Origin: Paractinoplanes durhamensis | Lineage (GTDB): Bacteria; Actinomycetota; Actinomycetes; Mycobacteriales; Micromonosporaceae | NCBI RefSeq assembly: GCF_016862175.1 | Contig: NZ_BOML01000019.1 | Coordinates: 186,001 to 250,000, forward strand | DNA: 64,000 nucleotides | Direction: 5' to 3' | Part shown: positions 16,420 through 28,143 of the stretch, piece by piece | Numbering within the stretch: the stretch's first letter is position 1 | Layout of the letters: each line of letters starts with the position of its first letter | Position numbers and translations under genes: made by a program | Notes under the pieces: model-generated | Database searches by the model: none | The model's input: the letters and a program-made list of their open reading frames with translations, nothing else | Told to the model about the DNA's origin: nothing

Positions 16420-17655
16420 GTGGCCGACGTCGAGCACACCATCGGACTGTTGCTGGGCACCGAGGACGACTGGCCCCGGGCCTACGAGGCACTGCTGCGC
16501 CGGCTCGGGGTGATCAAGGGGCCGGACGGGCGCACCCACCGGGCGGTCAGCGAACGGGTCACCATCGAGCCGTTCAACCTGCGCGACAAGCCGCGGCACG
16601 AGCTGGTCATCGACCGGCTCGCCTATTGGTACTACCACCCGCGCGAGTGGCTCAAGAAGATCTCGCTGATGGACGACGTGTACCTGCTGAACAGCCCGTT
16701 CACGTTCCAGTCGATGGAGAAGCACGCGGCCTACTGCGCGATGATGCGGCTCGGCCTCAAGGTGCCGGAGACGGTGCTGGTGCCGTACAAGAATCCGCTC
16801 GACAACAGCCGGTACGCCTACACCGCGGCCCGCTACAACCAGTCCTTCGACCTGGAGGCCACCGCGGCGCAGGTCGGCTACCCGATGTACATGAAGCCCT
16901 ACGACGGCGGGGCCTGGGTCGGCGTCTCCAAGATCCGTAACACCGACGAGCTGCACGCGGCGTACGACGCGTCGGGGGAGCGGCTCATGCACCTGCAGGC
17001 CTCGGTCGAGGGGTACGACGTCTTCGCCCGCTCGCTGACCATCGGGCCGGAGACGATGGTGATGAAATTCCGGCCCGAGCAGCCGATGCACTCCCGCTAC
17101 GAGGTCGACCACGGGTTCCTCACCGCCGACGTCGGGCACGAGGTGGTCACCATCTCGCGGCTGGTCAACGCGTTCTTCCGGTGGGAGTTCAACTCCTGCG
17201 AGTCGCTGGTCCGCGGCACCGACGTGCACCCGATCGACTACGCCAACGCCTGCCCGGACGTCGCGATCACGTCGCTGCACTACTACTTCCCGTGGGCGAT
17301 GTCGGCGCTGCTGCGCTGGACGGTGTTCTGCGTGGTCACCGAGCGCAAGCCGACGCTCGACACCGACACCGCCCGCTACTTCGCCATCGGCGACGACCCG
17401 TCGCTGTCGTACGCGGAGAAGCTGACCGAGTACCGGCGGCTCACCGACGAGTACTTCGAGACCGCCCGGTACGAGGAGTTCTGCGACCGCTACCTGGGCA
17501 ACGTGGACGCGATCGTCTACGACTGGGTGACCTCCGAGGAGTTCCGGTCGCTGCTGCGCGAGACCGTCCGGGCGACCTACCCGGTGCACGAGCACGAGAA
17601 GTTCCTCGGGCACTTCGGCGGGCTGATCGACGCCTGGGTGCGCGATCACTCCTGA
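16420..17655 (+). CDS. ATP-grasp ligase-like protein of unknown substrate
   Basis: The 411-residue protein resembles the ATP-grasp superfamily (RimK/D-Ala-D-Ala ligase type). The central domain shows VGYPMYMKPYDGGAWVGVSKI, typical of the ATP-binding strand-loop, followed by LQASVEGYDVFARSL and acidic residues that could hold magnesium. ATP-grasp enzymes couple a carboxylate to an amine or thiol through an acyl phosphate. The GTG at 16420 follows GGGAGG by 5-6 bases. Pairing with an esterase just upstream suggests a two-step modification pathway, but neither substrate nor product can be named. Confidence 0.7.
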   Translation: MADVEHTIGLLLGTEDDWPRAYEALLRRLGVIKGPDGRTHRAVSERVTIEPFNLRDKPRHELVIDRLAYWYYHPREWLKKISLMDDVYLLNSPFTFQSMEKHAAYCAMMRLGLKVPETVLVPYKNPLDNSRYAYTAARYNQSFDLEATAAQVGYPMYMKPYDGGAWVGVSKIRNTDELHAAYDASGERLMHLQASVEGYDVFARSLTIGPETMVMKFRPEQPMHSRYEVDHGFLTADVGHEVVTISRLVNAFFRWEFNSCESLVRGTDVHPIDYANACPDVAITSLHYYFPWAMSALLRWTVFCVVTERKPTLDTDTARYFAIGDDPSLSYAEKLTEYRRLTDEYFETARYEEFCDRYLGNVDAIVYDWVTSEEFRSLLRETVRATYPVHEHEKFLGHFGGLIDAWVRDHS

Positions 17656-17688
17656 GTTTTGTCACAGGCCCGGCCTATTGTCGGTCGG

Positions 17689-18125
17689 GTGCGGATCCGG
17701 ATCGAGGGACGAGAACTGCCGGGCACCTTCCCGGGCCCGGTGGCTGACGAGTTGCGCCTGCGCAATGTGCACGTGGGGGTGCAGCGGAAGTCTGTCGTCG
17801 TCGACCGGGTGCCGGCGTCGGCGCCGGCCGCGGTCTGGGAGCTCGAGGTCGACTCTCGGGAGGTCGACGGGCTGCCCGACGTGGGCGGGCCGTTCGTGCA
17901 CGGCCGGCCGGGAGCTCGGTTCCTCTATCTGAGCTGGGGGAACGTCTCGGGGGAGTCGTTCGAGATGTTCCGGCGGGCGAAGCTGCTGTTCGGCGACATC
18001 CCGACCGCTCTGCTGCGGCAGGCATTCTCGGATTCCTTGCTGGTCGGGTCACTGGGCTTGACGGATGCGGCCGGCGAGCCGCGCTGTGCCCGCGTGCGGC
18101 CGCCGGACATCGTCTGGACCGTGCG

Positions 18126-18129
<4 letters not shown>
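17689..18129 (+). CDS. DUF5990-like protein
   Basis: This 146-residue protein matches my memory of the DUF5990 family: it begins VRIRIEGRELPG, has the core NVHVGVQRK and WELEV, then VHGRPGARFLYLSWG, and ends with MFRRAKL. No enzyme motif or membrane segment is visible. The GTG at 17689 is taken as start because family similarity begins there, although a frame opens at 17659. Its stop overlaps the SNF2 gene start by 4 bases, so it is translated together with that helicase-like protein and may act with it. Confidence 0.7.
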
Positions 18130-21084
<2,955 letters not shown>

Positions 21085-21092
<8 letters not shown>

Positions 21093-21849
21093 CTCGATGG
21101 CCCTCGCCTTCCTCGGCACGTTCGAGTCGCTGCGGATGGGGCCGACCTTCGCCCGCGGCCGCCGCGACGAGCGGGCCGGGCACGTCCGGCAGCTGACCAT
21201 CTCGGGCAGCCTCGTGGTGGCGCTCGTGCGCGGTCCCGAGGACGCCACGTCGTTCCGTGCCCGGATCGCGGTGCGCTCGTTCGGCGCCGCCGAGTGGGCC
21301 CGGGTCGAACAGGACCTGGTCGCCGAGGCGCGGTTCGCGGCCGACCTGCTCGGCGGGCGGATGCCGGCCGGGATCGGGGCGGTGTTCGCGGCGGCCGGGC
21401 TCAGCCTGGTGCCGCTGTCGCTCGACGAGGTCGCGATGGACTGCTCCTGCGAGCGGTGGCCGATGCCGTGTGTCCATCTCGCGGCGACCTGTTACGCGCT
21501 CGCCCGGTCCTTCGAGGAGGATCCGTTCGGCATCTTCGCCTGGCGCGGCCGCTCCCGGGACGAGTTGTTGCTGCACCTGCGGGAGCTGCGGGCGAGCGTG
21601 GGTTCGACGTCCGCCGACGCTGAGGTCCATTCGCGTGTCGCGCCGGAAAATCCTTCGGGTGATCTTGGTGAGCCGGCCGGCTTCTGGGGCGGCGAGACCG
21701 CTCCGCCGGCCCCGACCGGCGGCCATCCCGGGGCTGTGACCAGGCCTGATGCGCTCCTCGACCAATTGGACCCGCCACTGATCGCGGACCAGGGCCGCCC
21801 GATTGTCGACCTCCTGCGCCCGGCCTACCGGGCTCTGCCCGAAGGGTAG
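21085..21849 (+). CDS. SWIM zinc-finger protein, partner of SNF2 ATPase
   Basis: This 254-residue protein has a SWIM motif, CxC...CxH, in CSCERWPMPCVHLAA (about residues 116-130), which binds zinc and probably DNA or protein. The rest is helical with a Pro/Gly-rich segment. The TTG at 21085 is chosen because GGAGG lies 7 bases upstream; the ATG at 21097 would be too far from it. It overlaps the SNF2 gene by 8 bp. The protein likely targets or regulates the SNF2 translocase. Confidence 0.85.
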
Positions 21850-21959
21850 CGGGAGTCAGTTCTTCCACCATCGGGTTACACGGAGCGAAATCAAGCCGTG
21901 ACGTTCGGTGAGCATGTTCTCCTTGTTGGGACATTTCGTTTGTCAGGAGAAGGTGTGAA

Positions 21960-22535
21960 ATGAACCGATTTACCCGAATTCTCACCATGGCCGGCCTTGG
22001 GCTGGTAACTGGCGTGACGATGGCTGCCGGTCCGGCGATGGCCGCGAGCAGCAGCGATCAGGGCACGGCGAAGTCGGGTTCCAACGCCAGCGAGGCGCGT
22101 CGCTTCGGCGACCGTACCGTCGGTGTGTTCCGTAGCTACCGGGCTTGCGACCGTGCCGGCGAGTACGGCGAGGACCGCGGCTACTGGGAGGACTACGACT
22201 GCGTCCGGATCTTCTGGCACGGCAGCGTCGGTTACCGGCTCGTCGTCGACTACGACGACTGGGGCCACGGCTGGGGCGGCCACTTCCCGAGTAACTGGGG
22301 TGGCGGCTGGCGTCCGTACCCGGGCAACTGGGGTGGCGGCAACTGGGGTGGCGGCAACTGGGGCGGCGGCAACTGGGGCGGCGGCAACTGGGGCGGTAAC
22401 TGGGGTGGCCCGCGTCCGGGTCCGTGGGGCGGCCCCGGCCGTCCGCCGGTGATCATCCCGCCGGGCGCTCCCCTGCCCACCCTGCCGGGCACCGGCACTC
22501 CGGTTCCTCCGGGACCGGTCAGCGTTCAGAGCTGA
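21960..22535 (+). CDS. secreted Trp-Gly-Asn repeat protein
   Basis: The 191-residue protein begins with a Sec signal peptide (MNRFTRILTMAGLGLVTG..., cleavage probably after AMA near residue 29). A small folded part with two Cys (ACDRAGEYG...YDC) follows, then a run of five NWGGG units and a Pro-rich tail. No membrane anchor or sorting signal is seen. AGGAG precedes the ATG well. A small surface or matrix protein, structural or adhesive, is a reasonable guess; the two Cys may make a disulfide. The function is unknown. Confidence 0.75.
   Translation: MNRFTRILTMAGLGLVTGVTMAAGPAMAASSSDQGTAKSGSNASEARRFGDRTVGVFRSYRACDRAGEYGEDRGYWEDYDCVRIFWHGSVGYRLVVDYDDWGHGWGGHFPSNWGGGWRPYPGNWGGGNWGGGNWGGGNWGGGNWGGNWGGPRPGPWGGPGRPPVIIPPGAPLPTLPGTGTPVPPGPVSVQS
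22325..22411 (+). repeat. 15-bp tandem repeats coding for NWGGG
   Basis: About five consecutive 15-bp units of the form GGCAACTGGGGYGGC run in frame through the secreted protein gene. The units differ mainly by a silent T/C, so copy number is likely to vary between strains. Confidence 0.9.
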
Positions 22536-22550
22536 TCTCAGCAACATCCA

Positions 22551-22585
22551 GGCGAGCCGCATCCCGGCCAGGGATGCGGCTCGCC
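22551..22585. terminator. 15-bp perfect hairpin, bidirectional terminator
   Basis: GGCGAGCCGCATCCC (22551-22565) pairs perfectly with GGGATGCGGCTCGCC (22571-22585) over a 5-base loop. It lies between the convergent secreted repeat gene and the SDR gene, 8 bp past the latter's stop. Confidence 0.88.
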
Positions 22586-22593
22586 GCGTTCGG

Positions 22594-24015
22594 CTACCAG
22601 TCGACCGGGGCGTAGTCCTTCAGGAAGCAGCCGTACACGTCCTCGCCGGCCTCGCCGCGCACGATCGGGTCGTAGACGCGGGCCGCGCCGTCCACCAGAT
22701 CCAGCGGAGCGTGGAAACCCTCCTCGTGCAGGCGCAGCTTCGTCGGATGCGGGCGCTCGTCGGTGATCCAGCCGGTGTCGACGCTGGTCATCAGGATGCC
22801 GTCGGCGAACATGTCGACCGCGCTGGTGCGGGTCAGCATGTTCAGCGAGGCCTTCGCCATGTTCGTGTGCGGATGGCCGGCACCCTTGTAGCCGCGGTTG
22901 AAGATGCCCTCCATCGCCGACACGTTCACCACGTAGCGGCGGGGGAACGGTGACTTCGTCATCGCCGCGCGCAAGCGGCTGACCAGTACGAACGGCGCGG
23001 TCACGTTGCACAGCTGCACTTCCAGCAGTTCGAGCGGGTCGACCTCGTGGACCCGGTCGCTCCAACTGTTCGTCGCCGTCGTGTCCGGCACCAGGCCGCC
23101 CGCGTCGATCGCCGCCGAACGGGCGGTCAGCGCCATCTCGGTGATCTGCTGCGGGGTCAGCATCGTGCCGCCGTCGGTCAGCACCGCCGCGGGGGAGGCC
23201 CCGGCGGTGCCGAAGAACTCCAGCTCCGGCAGCGGGCCGTCGGGCAGCGGCCGGCGCTCGGCGGCCGCGATCGCCGCATACGACCCCGGCGTACGCCGGA
23301 CCGTCTGGGCCGCGTTGTTGATCAGAATGTCCAGCGGGCCGTGCGCCGCGACCGAATCCGCCAGGGCGGTCACCTGCGCCGGATCGCGCAGGTCGAGACC
23401 CACCACCCGCAGCCGATGCAGCCAGTCCGCACTGTCCGGCATCGCCGTGAAACGCCGGACCGCATCGTGCGGGAACCGGGTCGTGATGGTCAGGTGCGCG
23501 CCGTCGCGCAGCAGCCGCAGCGCGATGTACATGCCGATCTTCGCCCGGCCACCGGTCAGCAGCGCCCGCCGGCCGGTCAGGTCGGTGCGGGCGTCGCGCT
23601 TCGCGTGGTTGGTGGCCGCGCACTCCGGGCAGAGCTGGTGGTAGAACGCGTCGACCACGGTGAACCGCCGCTTGCACACGTAGCAGCCGCGGGCCTGCAG
23701 CAGCACCCCGGCGCTGGCGCCCTTGACGTTCGAACGCAGCGGAATGCCGGCCGTCTCGTCGTCGATGCGCCCGGGCGCGCCGGTCGCCGTGGCCTCGGTG
23801 ACCTCGCGGTCGGCGGAGAGGATCGCATCGCGCCGCTCCCGGCGGCGCTGCATCTTGGCCGTCTTGAACAGGCCGGCCGTGGCTCGGCGCAGGGCCACCG
23901 CGTCCGGGTGCTCCGGGGGAAGCTTCTCCACCTCGGCCATGACCGCCAGGCAGGCCGCGAGCCGCTCCGGATCCACCCCGCCGGTGCCGGTCGTTTCCGT
24001 GTCCGCGCTCGTCAT
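22594..24015 (-). CDS. SDR-fold protein with N-terminal zinc ribbon and altered active site
   Basis: The 473-residue protein has an unusual N-terminal 150 residues containing CYVCKRRF...LCPEC, a four-Cys zinc knuckle (about 110-135), then a Rossmann SDR domain starting ALLTGGRAKIGMYIALRLL. LDILINNAAQTVRR is the family strand-4 motif and NVSAMEG supplies the Ser. The usual Tyr-x3-Lys reads T-N-M-A-K, so the catalytic Tyr is missing while Lys remains. A related fungal/bacterial group with this layout exists to my memory but its reaction is not known to me. The ATG at 24015 follows GGGAAGAG. It ends at a strong terminator shared with the convergent gene. Confidence 0.75.
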   Translation of the reverse strand: MTSADTETTGTGGVDPERLAACLAVMAEVEKLPPEHPDAVALRRATAGLFKTAKMQRRRERRDAILSADREVTEATATGAPGRIDDETAGIPLRSNVKGASAGVLLQARGCYVCKRRFTVVDAFYHQLCPECAATNHAKRDARTDLTGRRALLTGGRAKIGMYIALRLLRDGAHLTITTRFPHDAVRRFTAMPDSADWLHRLRVVGLDLRDPAQVTALADSVAAHGPLDILINNAAQTVRRTPGSYAAIAAAERRPLPDGPLPELEFFGTAGASPAAVLTDGGTMLTPQQITEMALTARSAAIDAGGLVPDTTATNSWSDRVHEVDPLELLEVQLCNVTAPFVLVSRLRAAMTKSPFPRRYVVNVSAMEGIFNRGYKGAGHPHTNMAKASLNMLTRTSAVDMFADGILMTSVDTGWITDERPHPTKLRLHEEGFHAPLDLVDGAARVYDPIVRGEAGEDVYGCFLKDYAPVDW

Positions 24016-24390
24016 GCCCGCTCTTCCCTCTCGTGCCACTTCACCGGAGAGACTGTACTGAGCCGTCGTGCCCGGCCCCCATCGGAGGCTGGGGATTTGC
24101 GCACTGGGGCTGCATTAATGCGGGCTCGGGCCGGATTGATGCCGGCTCAGCCGGGCAATTCCGCCGGTGATGACTTTCGCGGGCGGAGAATTCGAGATCC
24201 GGCGGAGCGTGGCTCGAACGCGGGATATCTCGCATTAACCCCGTATTAAGCGGTGTCGTCGAACTAAGGGGTGCCGGAGTGGCGGCTCCGGCGGTCCTTG
24301 CAGTTTGCCCGTCTTCGGGGGCATTTCTGAGCGTCGAGGGGATTTACGCTCGGGGGTATGTGCGGTGAGCCGGGGAGCTCAGGCCGCTGG
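24016..24390. other. 375-bp intergenic region with hairpin and palindrome
   Basis: This gap should hold the promoter of the zinc-ribbon SDR gene and the transcript end of the 24391-24675 gene. A hairpin GCCGGAG-TGGCGG-CTCCGGC (24273-24292; perfect 7-bp stem, 6-base loop) is a plausible minus-strand terminator. GCATTAATGC (24113-24122) is a perfect 10-bp palindrome. I see no coding sequence. Confidence 0.5.
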
Positions 24391-24675
24391 TCAGCGCGTG
24401 GGGACCTTCGCGACCAGGCGGGGCCGGGCCGCGCGGCGGGCCTTCAGTCGCTTGGGGACGACCTCGATCCGCGGTTCCCGGTGCGGGTCCAGCTGAGTCA
24501 TCGAGGACACGACGATGACCGAGGCCAGACCGTCCTTGAGCATTTGCAGTGCGGCGTTCCAGTCGCCGCAGATCAGGCCGGCCACCTCGTAGCGCATGGC
24601 AGCGCAGTAGTCGAGGCAGCGTGCGGCATGGACATCGAACCTGTCCGGCTGCACGAAAATTACTGCATTGGGCAC
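24391..24675 (-). CDS. small protein of unknown function downstream of TIR gene
   Basis: The 94-residue product begins MPNAVIFVQPDRFDVHA and has an alpha/beta look: two hydrophobic strands (AVIFV, SVIVVSS) with a helix RCLDYCAAMRYEV between, followed by a very basic tail. This resembles the start of a resolvase-type or Rossmann-like domain, but the serine recombinase active site is not evident. I use the GTG at 24675, where GAGGGAG lies 9 bases upstream; the ATG at 24684 is almost on top of it. It follows the first TIR gene on the same strand by 248 bp. No function is assigned. Confidence 0.55.
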   Translation of the reverse strand: MPNAVIFVQPDRFDVHAARCLDYCAAMRYEVAGLICGDWNAALQMLKDGLASVIVVSSMTQLDPHREPRIEVVPKRLKARRAARPRLVAKVPTR

Positions 24676-24923
24676 CGTGACCATCTCCCTCACCCGGGTC
24701 GCCTGTGCGCGAGCAAAATCACCTAATCGTGTCGGACGCAAGTTGCACATCGGCCGATCCGGACAGCGCATGGCCGCCGATCCCGCACTTCGGCCACCAT
24801 CTGTCGCATTCGGATCACCCGTCCGGGCATATTCAGCGAACTGTCGGCCACCCGACTTGCTTTCCGCCGAACGATTCGACCTTGGAAATAAGCCCACCCT
24901 TGACCTTCCCCATGGGGAAGCCC

Positions 24924-27449
24924 TCAGTCTGTACGTGGCGGTTGGTCACCGCCCCGGGCTTGTCGCCGACGAGCCTGAGCGTCCAGTTCCAGCTTGCGAG
25001 CGCCCTCGTGGTCGCCGAGCGCTTGCAGGTATGTGGCGAGTTGGACGGCCGATTTGAGAGCGTCGGGATGGTTCACGCCTTGGACTCGCAGCCGCCGGTC
25101 GAGGGCGTCCTGGGCCAGCTGTCGTGCCCGTTCGTGTTGCCCGAGGCGGTGTAGGTCGTTGGCGAGGTTGTTGGCGGAGGTGAGGGTGTCGGGGTGGTCG
25201 TCGCCCAGGATTCGTCGCCGGCGTGCGAGGGTGTCCTCGTCTAGCTCTCGTGCCCGTTCGGGTTTGCCGAGCTGGCGTAGATCGTTGGCGAGGTTGTTGG
25301 CGGAGGTGAGGGTGTCGGGGTGGTCGTCACCCAGGATTCGTCGCTGCCGTGCGAGGGTGTCCTCGTCTAGCTCTCGTGCCCGTTCGGGTTCGCCGAGCCG
25401 GCGTAGATCGTTGGCGAGATTGTTGGCTGAGGCGAGGGTTGCGAGGTGGTCGTCGCCCTTGAGTCGTCGCTGCCGTGCGAGGGTGTCTTCGTTCAGCTCA
25501 CGTGCTCGTTCGATTTCGCCGAGCTGGTGAAGATAGACGGCGAGGTTGTTGGCCGAGGCGAGGGTGTTGGGGTGGTCGTCCCCGTTGAGTCGTTGCCGCC
25601 GGCTCAAAGTGTCGACGTCGAGGTCGCGAGCCTGCTGGTATCGACCGACTTGGCGGTATCCGAAGGCGAGTGTGCTGGCGGCCATGAGGCTGCTGGCGTC
25701 GTCGGGGCCGTGCCGGTCAGTCCATTCGGCATGTAGTTGTTCGGCCAAGGGAAGAGCGGTGCGGGTGTCACCGCGAGCGAATAGGTGCCAGATTGCGGAG
25801 TCGGCGGTGTAGCGGAGGGAAGCGTTGTCACTGGTGGCCGGACTGGCGGCGAGGATGTGCGGCAACAACTGAGTCCAGCGTGGCCACCACTCGGGAGACG
25901 TACCATCCCTGGGGCTGGCGGCGATGAGAAGCCGGTCGACGACGAGGCGGGCGGAGGCCGGGTCGGGATCGACGTCGCGCAAGACGGCCTGGGTGAGGCG
26001 GTGCAGAAGCGGGCCGGTCTCGGTGAGTCGGGCGAGTCCGTAACGACCGAATTGGCCGACGGTACGCGCCAGCGCGATCGGTCGACAGGCGACGGCCGCC
26101 AGCGATGCCGGGAGCACGTTAGGCCAGTCGGTGAACAGGTCAGTGGGAATCGGCTCCGGGCCGAGATGCGCGCACAAGGTGAGTAGCTGTCCCGCAACCG
26201 GATCGTCGGCGGCCAGCTTCTGCGCGGCGACCGTGACCGCGGCAGCTAGCGGTGCCGGATACCCCGACGGAGGTTGCCCGTCACTTAGCAGGTCGGCGGC
26301 GTGAGTGCGGAGCTCGGCTAGGTATGTGTCGACGTGGACGTGGGTCTCGGCGAGCATGTCGGCGGCCTGCCCGATGGCCAGCGGCAGGTCGCCGAGCGCC
26401 TGCGCTAGCCGGTTCGCGTTCTGGTCGTCGAGGTCAGGCAGGTGGGTCTGCAGTAGGGCAGTCGATTCGGCGCGGGTAAAAACGTCCAAGTCGACCGGCT
26501 GGGCGACTCCGGTCCAGAGCGTGTTGCGGCTGGTGATGATCAGGTGACCGGGGCCGTCCGGGAGCCACGGGCGTAGGTCATCGCGGCGCTTGGCGTTGTC
26601 GAAGATCAGCAGCCATCGGGAGCGCCCCCGCAGATGTTGATGGATCGCCTCCATCGCGGCCGGAGTGGCGCTGTCGGCGGCGATCAGGCCCGCCTTCACA
26701 GCGAGGGCGGCCAGGTGGTCGCCGATCAGTTCGGGTCGCTCGGCCGGGATCCACCAGATGAGGTCGTACTCGTTGCCGAACAAGTGGGCGTATTCGACGG
26801 CCAGCTCGGTCTTTCCGACGCCACCGATGCCGTGCAGCACCTGAACCAAGGCCCGGTCGCCAGAGCACAGTTGCTCTCGTAAGTGGGCAAGTTGCCGTTC
26901 GCGGCCGGTGAAGGCCGGGTTGCGCCGCCGAACGTTCCATATTGGCGGCCGCGATCCGGGCACGCGGATGCCGTCCGTCGGCTCGGCAGGGCGACCCGGA
27001 AACGGGACCTCCGCGACGGGTCGCACTGGCCGGGTGACAGCCTGCAGCAGTACCTGGCGGGCCTGGTGCTCCGGTATCCCGAACACATCCGGGGTGACCA
27101 CGGCCTGCAGGATCAGGGGCGGCGTCACCTCGGCGACCCGCACCGGGACCAGCCGCCGCCGGCCCGACGAGTCGAGGCGCTCCGCCAGCACCGATGCCCA
27201 CTCGTCGGTCGTGAAGCGGTCGCGCGCGAAGTAGGACGGCGAGCACAGCGCCAGGACCAGGTCGGCCCGGGCCAGGGCGTCGTTCATGCGCAGGACGAAA
27301 TTGTCGCCGGCTGACCAGTCCCAAGCGTCCAGCTCAACCTTGAAGCTCGCACGCTCCAGCTGCTGGGCTGCCCACTCCGCCCACGGCCGGTCCGGGCCGG
27401 CGTAGCTCACGAAGATCTTCACGGCTGACGGCTGCCCCATATCTGCCAC
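24924..27449 (-). CDS. TIR-NB-ARC-TPR protein, paralogue 1
   Basis: The 841-residue protein has three parts. An N-terminal TIR domain (about 10-140) begins [16 protein letters not shown] and has [15 protein letters not shown], where Glu83 sits where catalytic Glu occurs in NAD-cleaving TIRs. An NB-ARC/STAND ATPase (about 180-480) shows P-loop GIGGVGKTE (207-215) and Walker B LLIFDN. The C terminus has about six 42-residue TPR units with the EDTLARxRRxxGDDHPxTL pattern. By analogy with bacterial STAND defence proteins, TPRs sense a trigger, NB-ARC oligomerises and TIR depletes NAD+. The GTG at 27449 lies in sequence conserved with the two paralogues. There is no clear ribosome site. Confidence 0.85.
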   Translation of the reverse strand: MADMGQPSAVKIFVSYAGPDRPWAEWAAQQLERASFKVELDAWDWSAGDNFVLRMNDALARADLVLALCSPSYFARDRFTTDEWASVLAERLDSSGRRRLVPVRVAEVTPPLILQAVVTPDVFGIPEHQARQVLLQAVTRPVRPVAEVPFPGRPAEPTDGIRVPGSRPPIWNVRRRNPAFTGRERQLAHLREQLCSGDRALVQVLHGIGGVGKTELAVEYAHLFGNEYDLIWWIPAERPELIGDHLAALAVKAGLIAADSATPAAMEAIHQHLRGRSRWLLIFDNAKRRDDLRPWLPDGPGHLIITSRNTLWTGVAQPVDLDVFTRAESTALLQTHLPDLDDQNANRLAQALGDLPLAIGQAADMLAETHVHVDTYLAELRTHAADLLSDGQPPSGYPAPLAAAVTVAAQKLAADDPVAGQLLTLCAHLGPEPIPTDLFTDWPNVLPASLAAVACRPIALARTVGQFGRYGLARLTETGPLLHRLTQAVLRDVDPDPASARLVVDRLLIAASPRDGTSPEWWPRWTQLLPHILAASPATSDNASLRYTADSAIWHLFARGDTRTALPLAEQLHAEWTDRHGPDDASSLMAASTLAFGYRQVGRYQQARDLDVDTLSRRQRLNGDDHPNTLASANNLAVYLHQLGEIERARELNEDTLARQRRLKGDDHLATLASANNLANDLRRLGEPERARELDEDTLARQRRILGDDHPDTLTSANNLANDLRQLGKPERARELDEDTLARRRRILGDDHPDTLTSANNLANDLHRLGQHERARQLAQDALDRRLRVQGVNHPDALKSAVQLATYLQALGDHEGARKLELDAQARRRQARGGDQPPRTD
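25170..25560 (-). repeat. 126-bp near-identical tandem units in the TPR region
   Basis: Units of 126 bp (42 codons) repeat in register; those around 25150-25275 and 25276-25401 are almost identical in DNA, including silent positions, while outer units have diverged. This shows recent in-frame duplication of TPR units. Confidence 0.8.
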
Positions 27450-27470
27450 GATGGCCGATCCCCGCGACGA

Positions 27471-27493
27471 GCCGCGTCACCCGAACGGATTGA
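27471..27493 (-). promoter_or_regulatory. conserved pre-start block, TIR paralogue 1
   Basis: On the minus strand the block reads roughly TCAATCCGTTCGGGTGACGC, about 22 bases before the GTG. Nearly the same block sits at the same distance from both other TIR genes, although they differ elsewhere. It may be a promoter or regulator site. Confidence 0.55.
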
Positions 27494-27503
27494 TGACGGT
27501 CCT

Positions 27504-27547
27504 CGGCTTGAGCAGCTGGGGGCCGCCGCCGCTGCGGTTGGGGGAGT
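27504..27547 (+). repeat. 44-bp inverted repeat, left copy
   Basis: This 44-bp segment matches the reverse complement of 30131-30174 at 41 of 44 positions. The two copies are in the divergent upstream regions of TIR genes 1 and 2 and bracket the flavin reductase, radical-SAM-like and DUF6882-like genes. Confidence 0.85.
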
Positions 27548-27559
27548 TGTCACGCGTAC
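27532..27559 (+). repeat. 28-bp direct repeat, left copy
   Basis: This 28-bp segment, starting CTGCGGTTGGGGGAG, is identical to 32912-32939, which lies 34 bp past the stop of TIR gene 2. The repeat partly overlaps the 44-bp inverted repeat. Confidence 0.88.
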
Positions 27560-27605
27560 CACTCTGGGTTGACTTGAACTTGGGTTTAGGTTTTAGCGTC
27601 AACCA

Positions 27606-28097
27606 ATGGACCTAACGACGGCTGAGAAGATGAAGGCGGCATTTCGTCGTTATCCGACCGGTGTTGCTGTTGTCAGTGCGGCGGGGCCGGACGGGCCCGT
27701 CGGGCTGACCCTGTCCAGCGTCGCCTCCGTCTCCGTCTCGCCGCCTGCGCTGTCGTTCTCGGTGTTGGGGACCGGGTCGGCGACGATTCTGCTGGCGGCG
27801 GACAGTTACGTCGTTCATCTGCTCGGGCCCCGGCATGCGGGCCTGGCCGGCGACTTCGCTCGCTCGGGTGGGCCTCGGTTCACGCCCGAGCAGGGGTGGA
27901 GCACGCTGCCGACCGGGGAGCCGGTGCTGCGCGACGCCCTCGATGCGCTGGTGGTCCGGCCGCTTCACCGGCTTCCGGTGGGGGACTCGACGCTGGTCGT
28001 CGCCGAGGTCGTCCAGGTGTTGCACGGGCCGGAGGACGGGGCGCTCGTGCACCATGCCAGGACGTTCGTCACCTCGGGACTGACCGAGCGGATCTGA
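27606..28097 (+). CDS. flavin reductase-like FMN-binding protein
   Basis: The 163-residue protein belongs to the flavin-reductase split-barrel family (HpaC-like). FRRYPTGVAVVSAAGPDGPVG is the N-terminal signature and LTLSSVASVSVSPPALSFSV the flavin-contacting strand pair. Such proteins supply reduced flavin to a partner monooxygenase or use the flavin themselves. The start is ATG 27606; ribosome site is weak. Upstream, GGTTGAC (27567-27573) and GTCAACC (27598-27604) form perfect 7-bp inverted arms 24 bases apart, a possible operator. It is the first of three genes between the divergent TIR genes. Confidence 0.85.
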   Translation: MDLTTAEKMKAAFRRYPTGVAVVSAAGPDGPVGLTLSSVASVSVSPPALSFSVLGTGSATILLAADSYVVHLLGPRHAGLAGDFARSGGPRFTPEQGWSTLPTGEPVLRDALDALVVRPLHRLPVGDSTLVVAEVVQVLHGPEDGALVHHARTFVTSGLTERI

Positions 28098-28143
28098 GAA
28101 GTAGTCTCGGACTCGGAGCTTGGTGGCACGATCGAGGAGACGT

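Noticed and set aside
28120..28143. Earlier start for the radical-SAM-like gene
   Set aside because: No ribosome site, while GGAGA sits correctly before ATG 28144.
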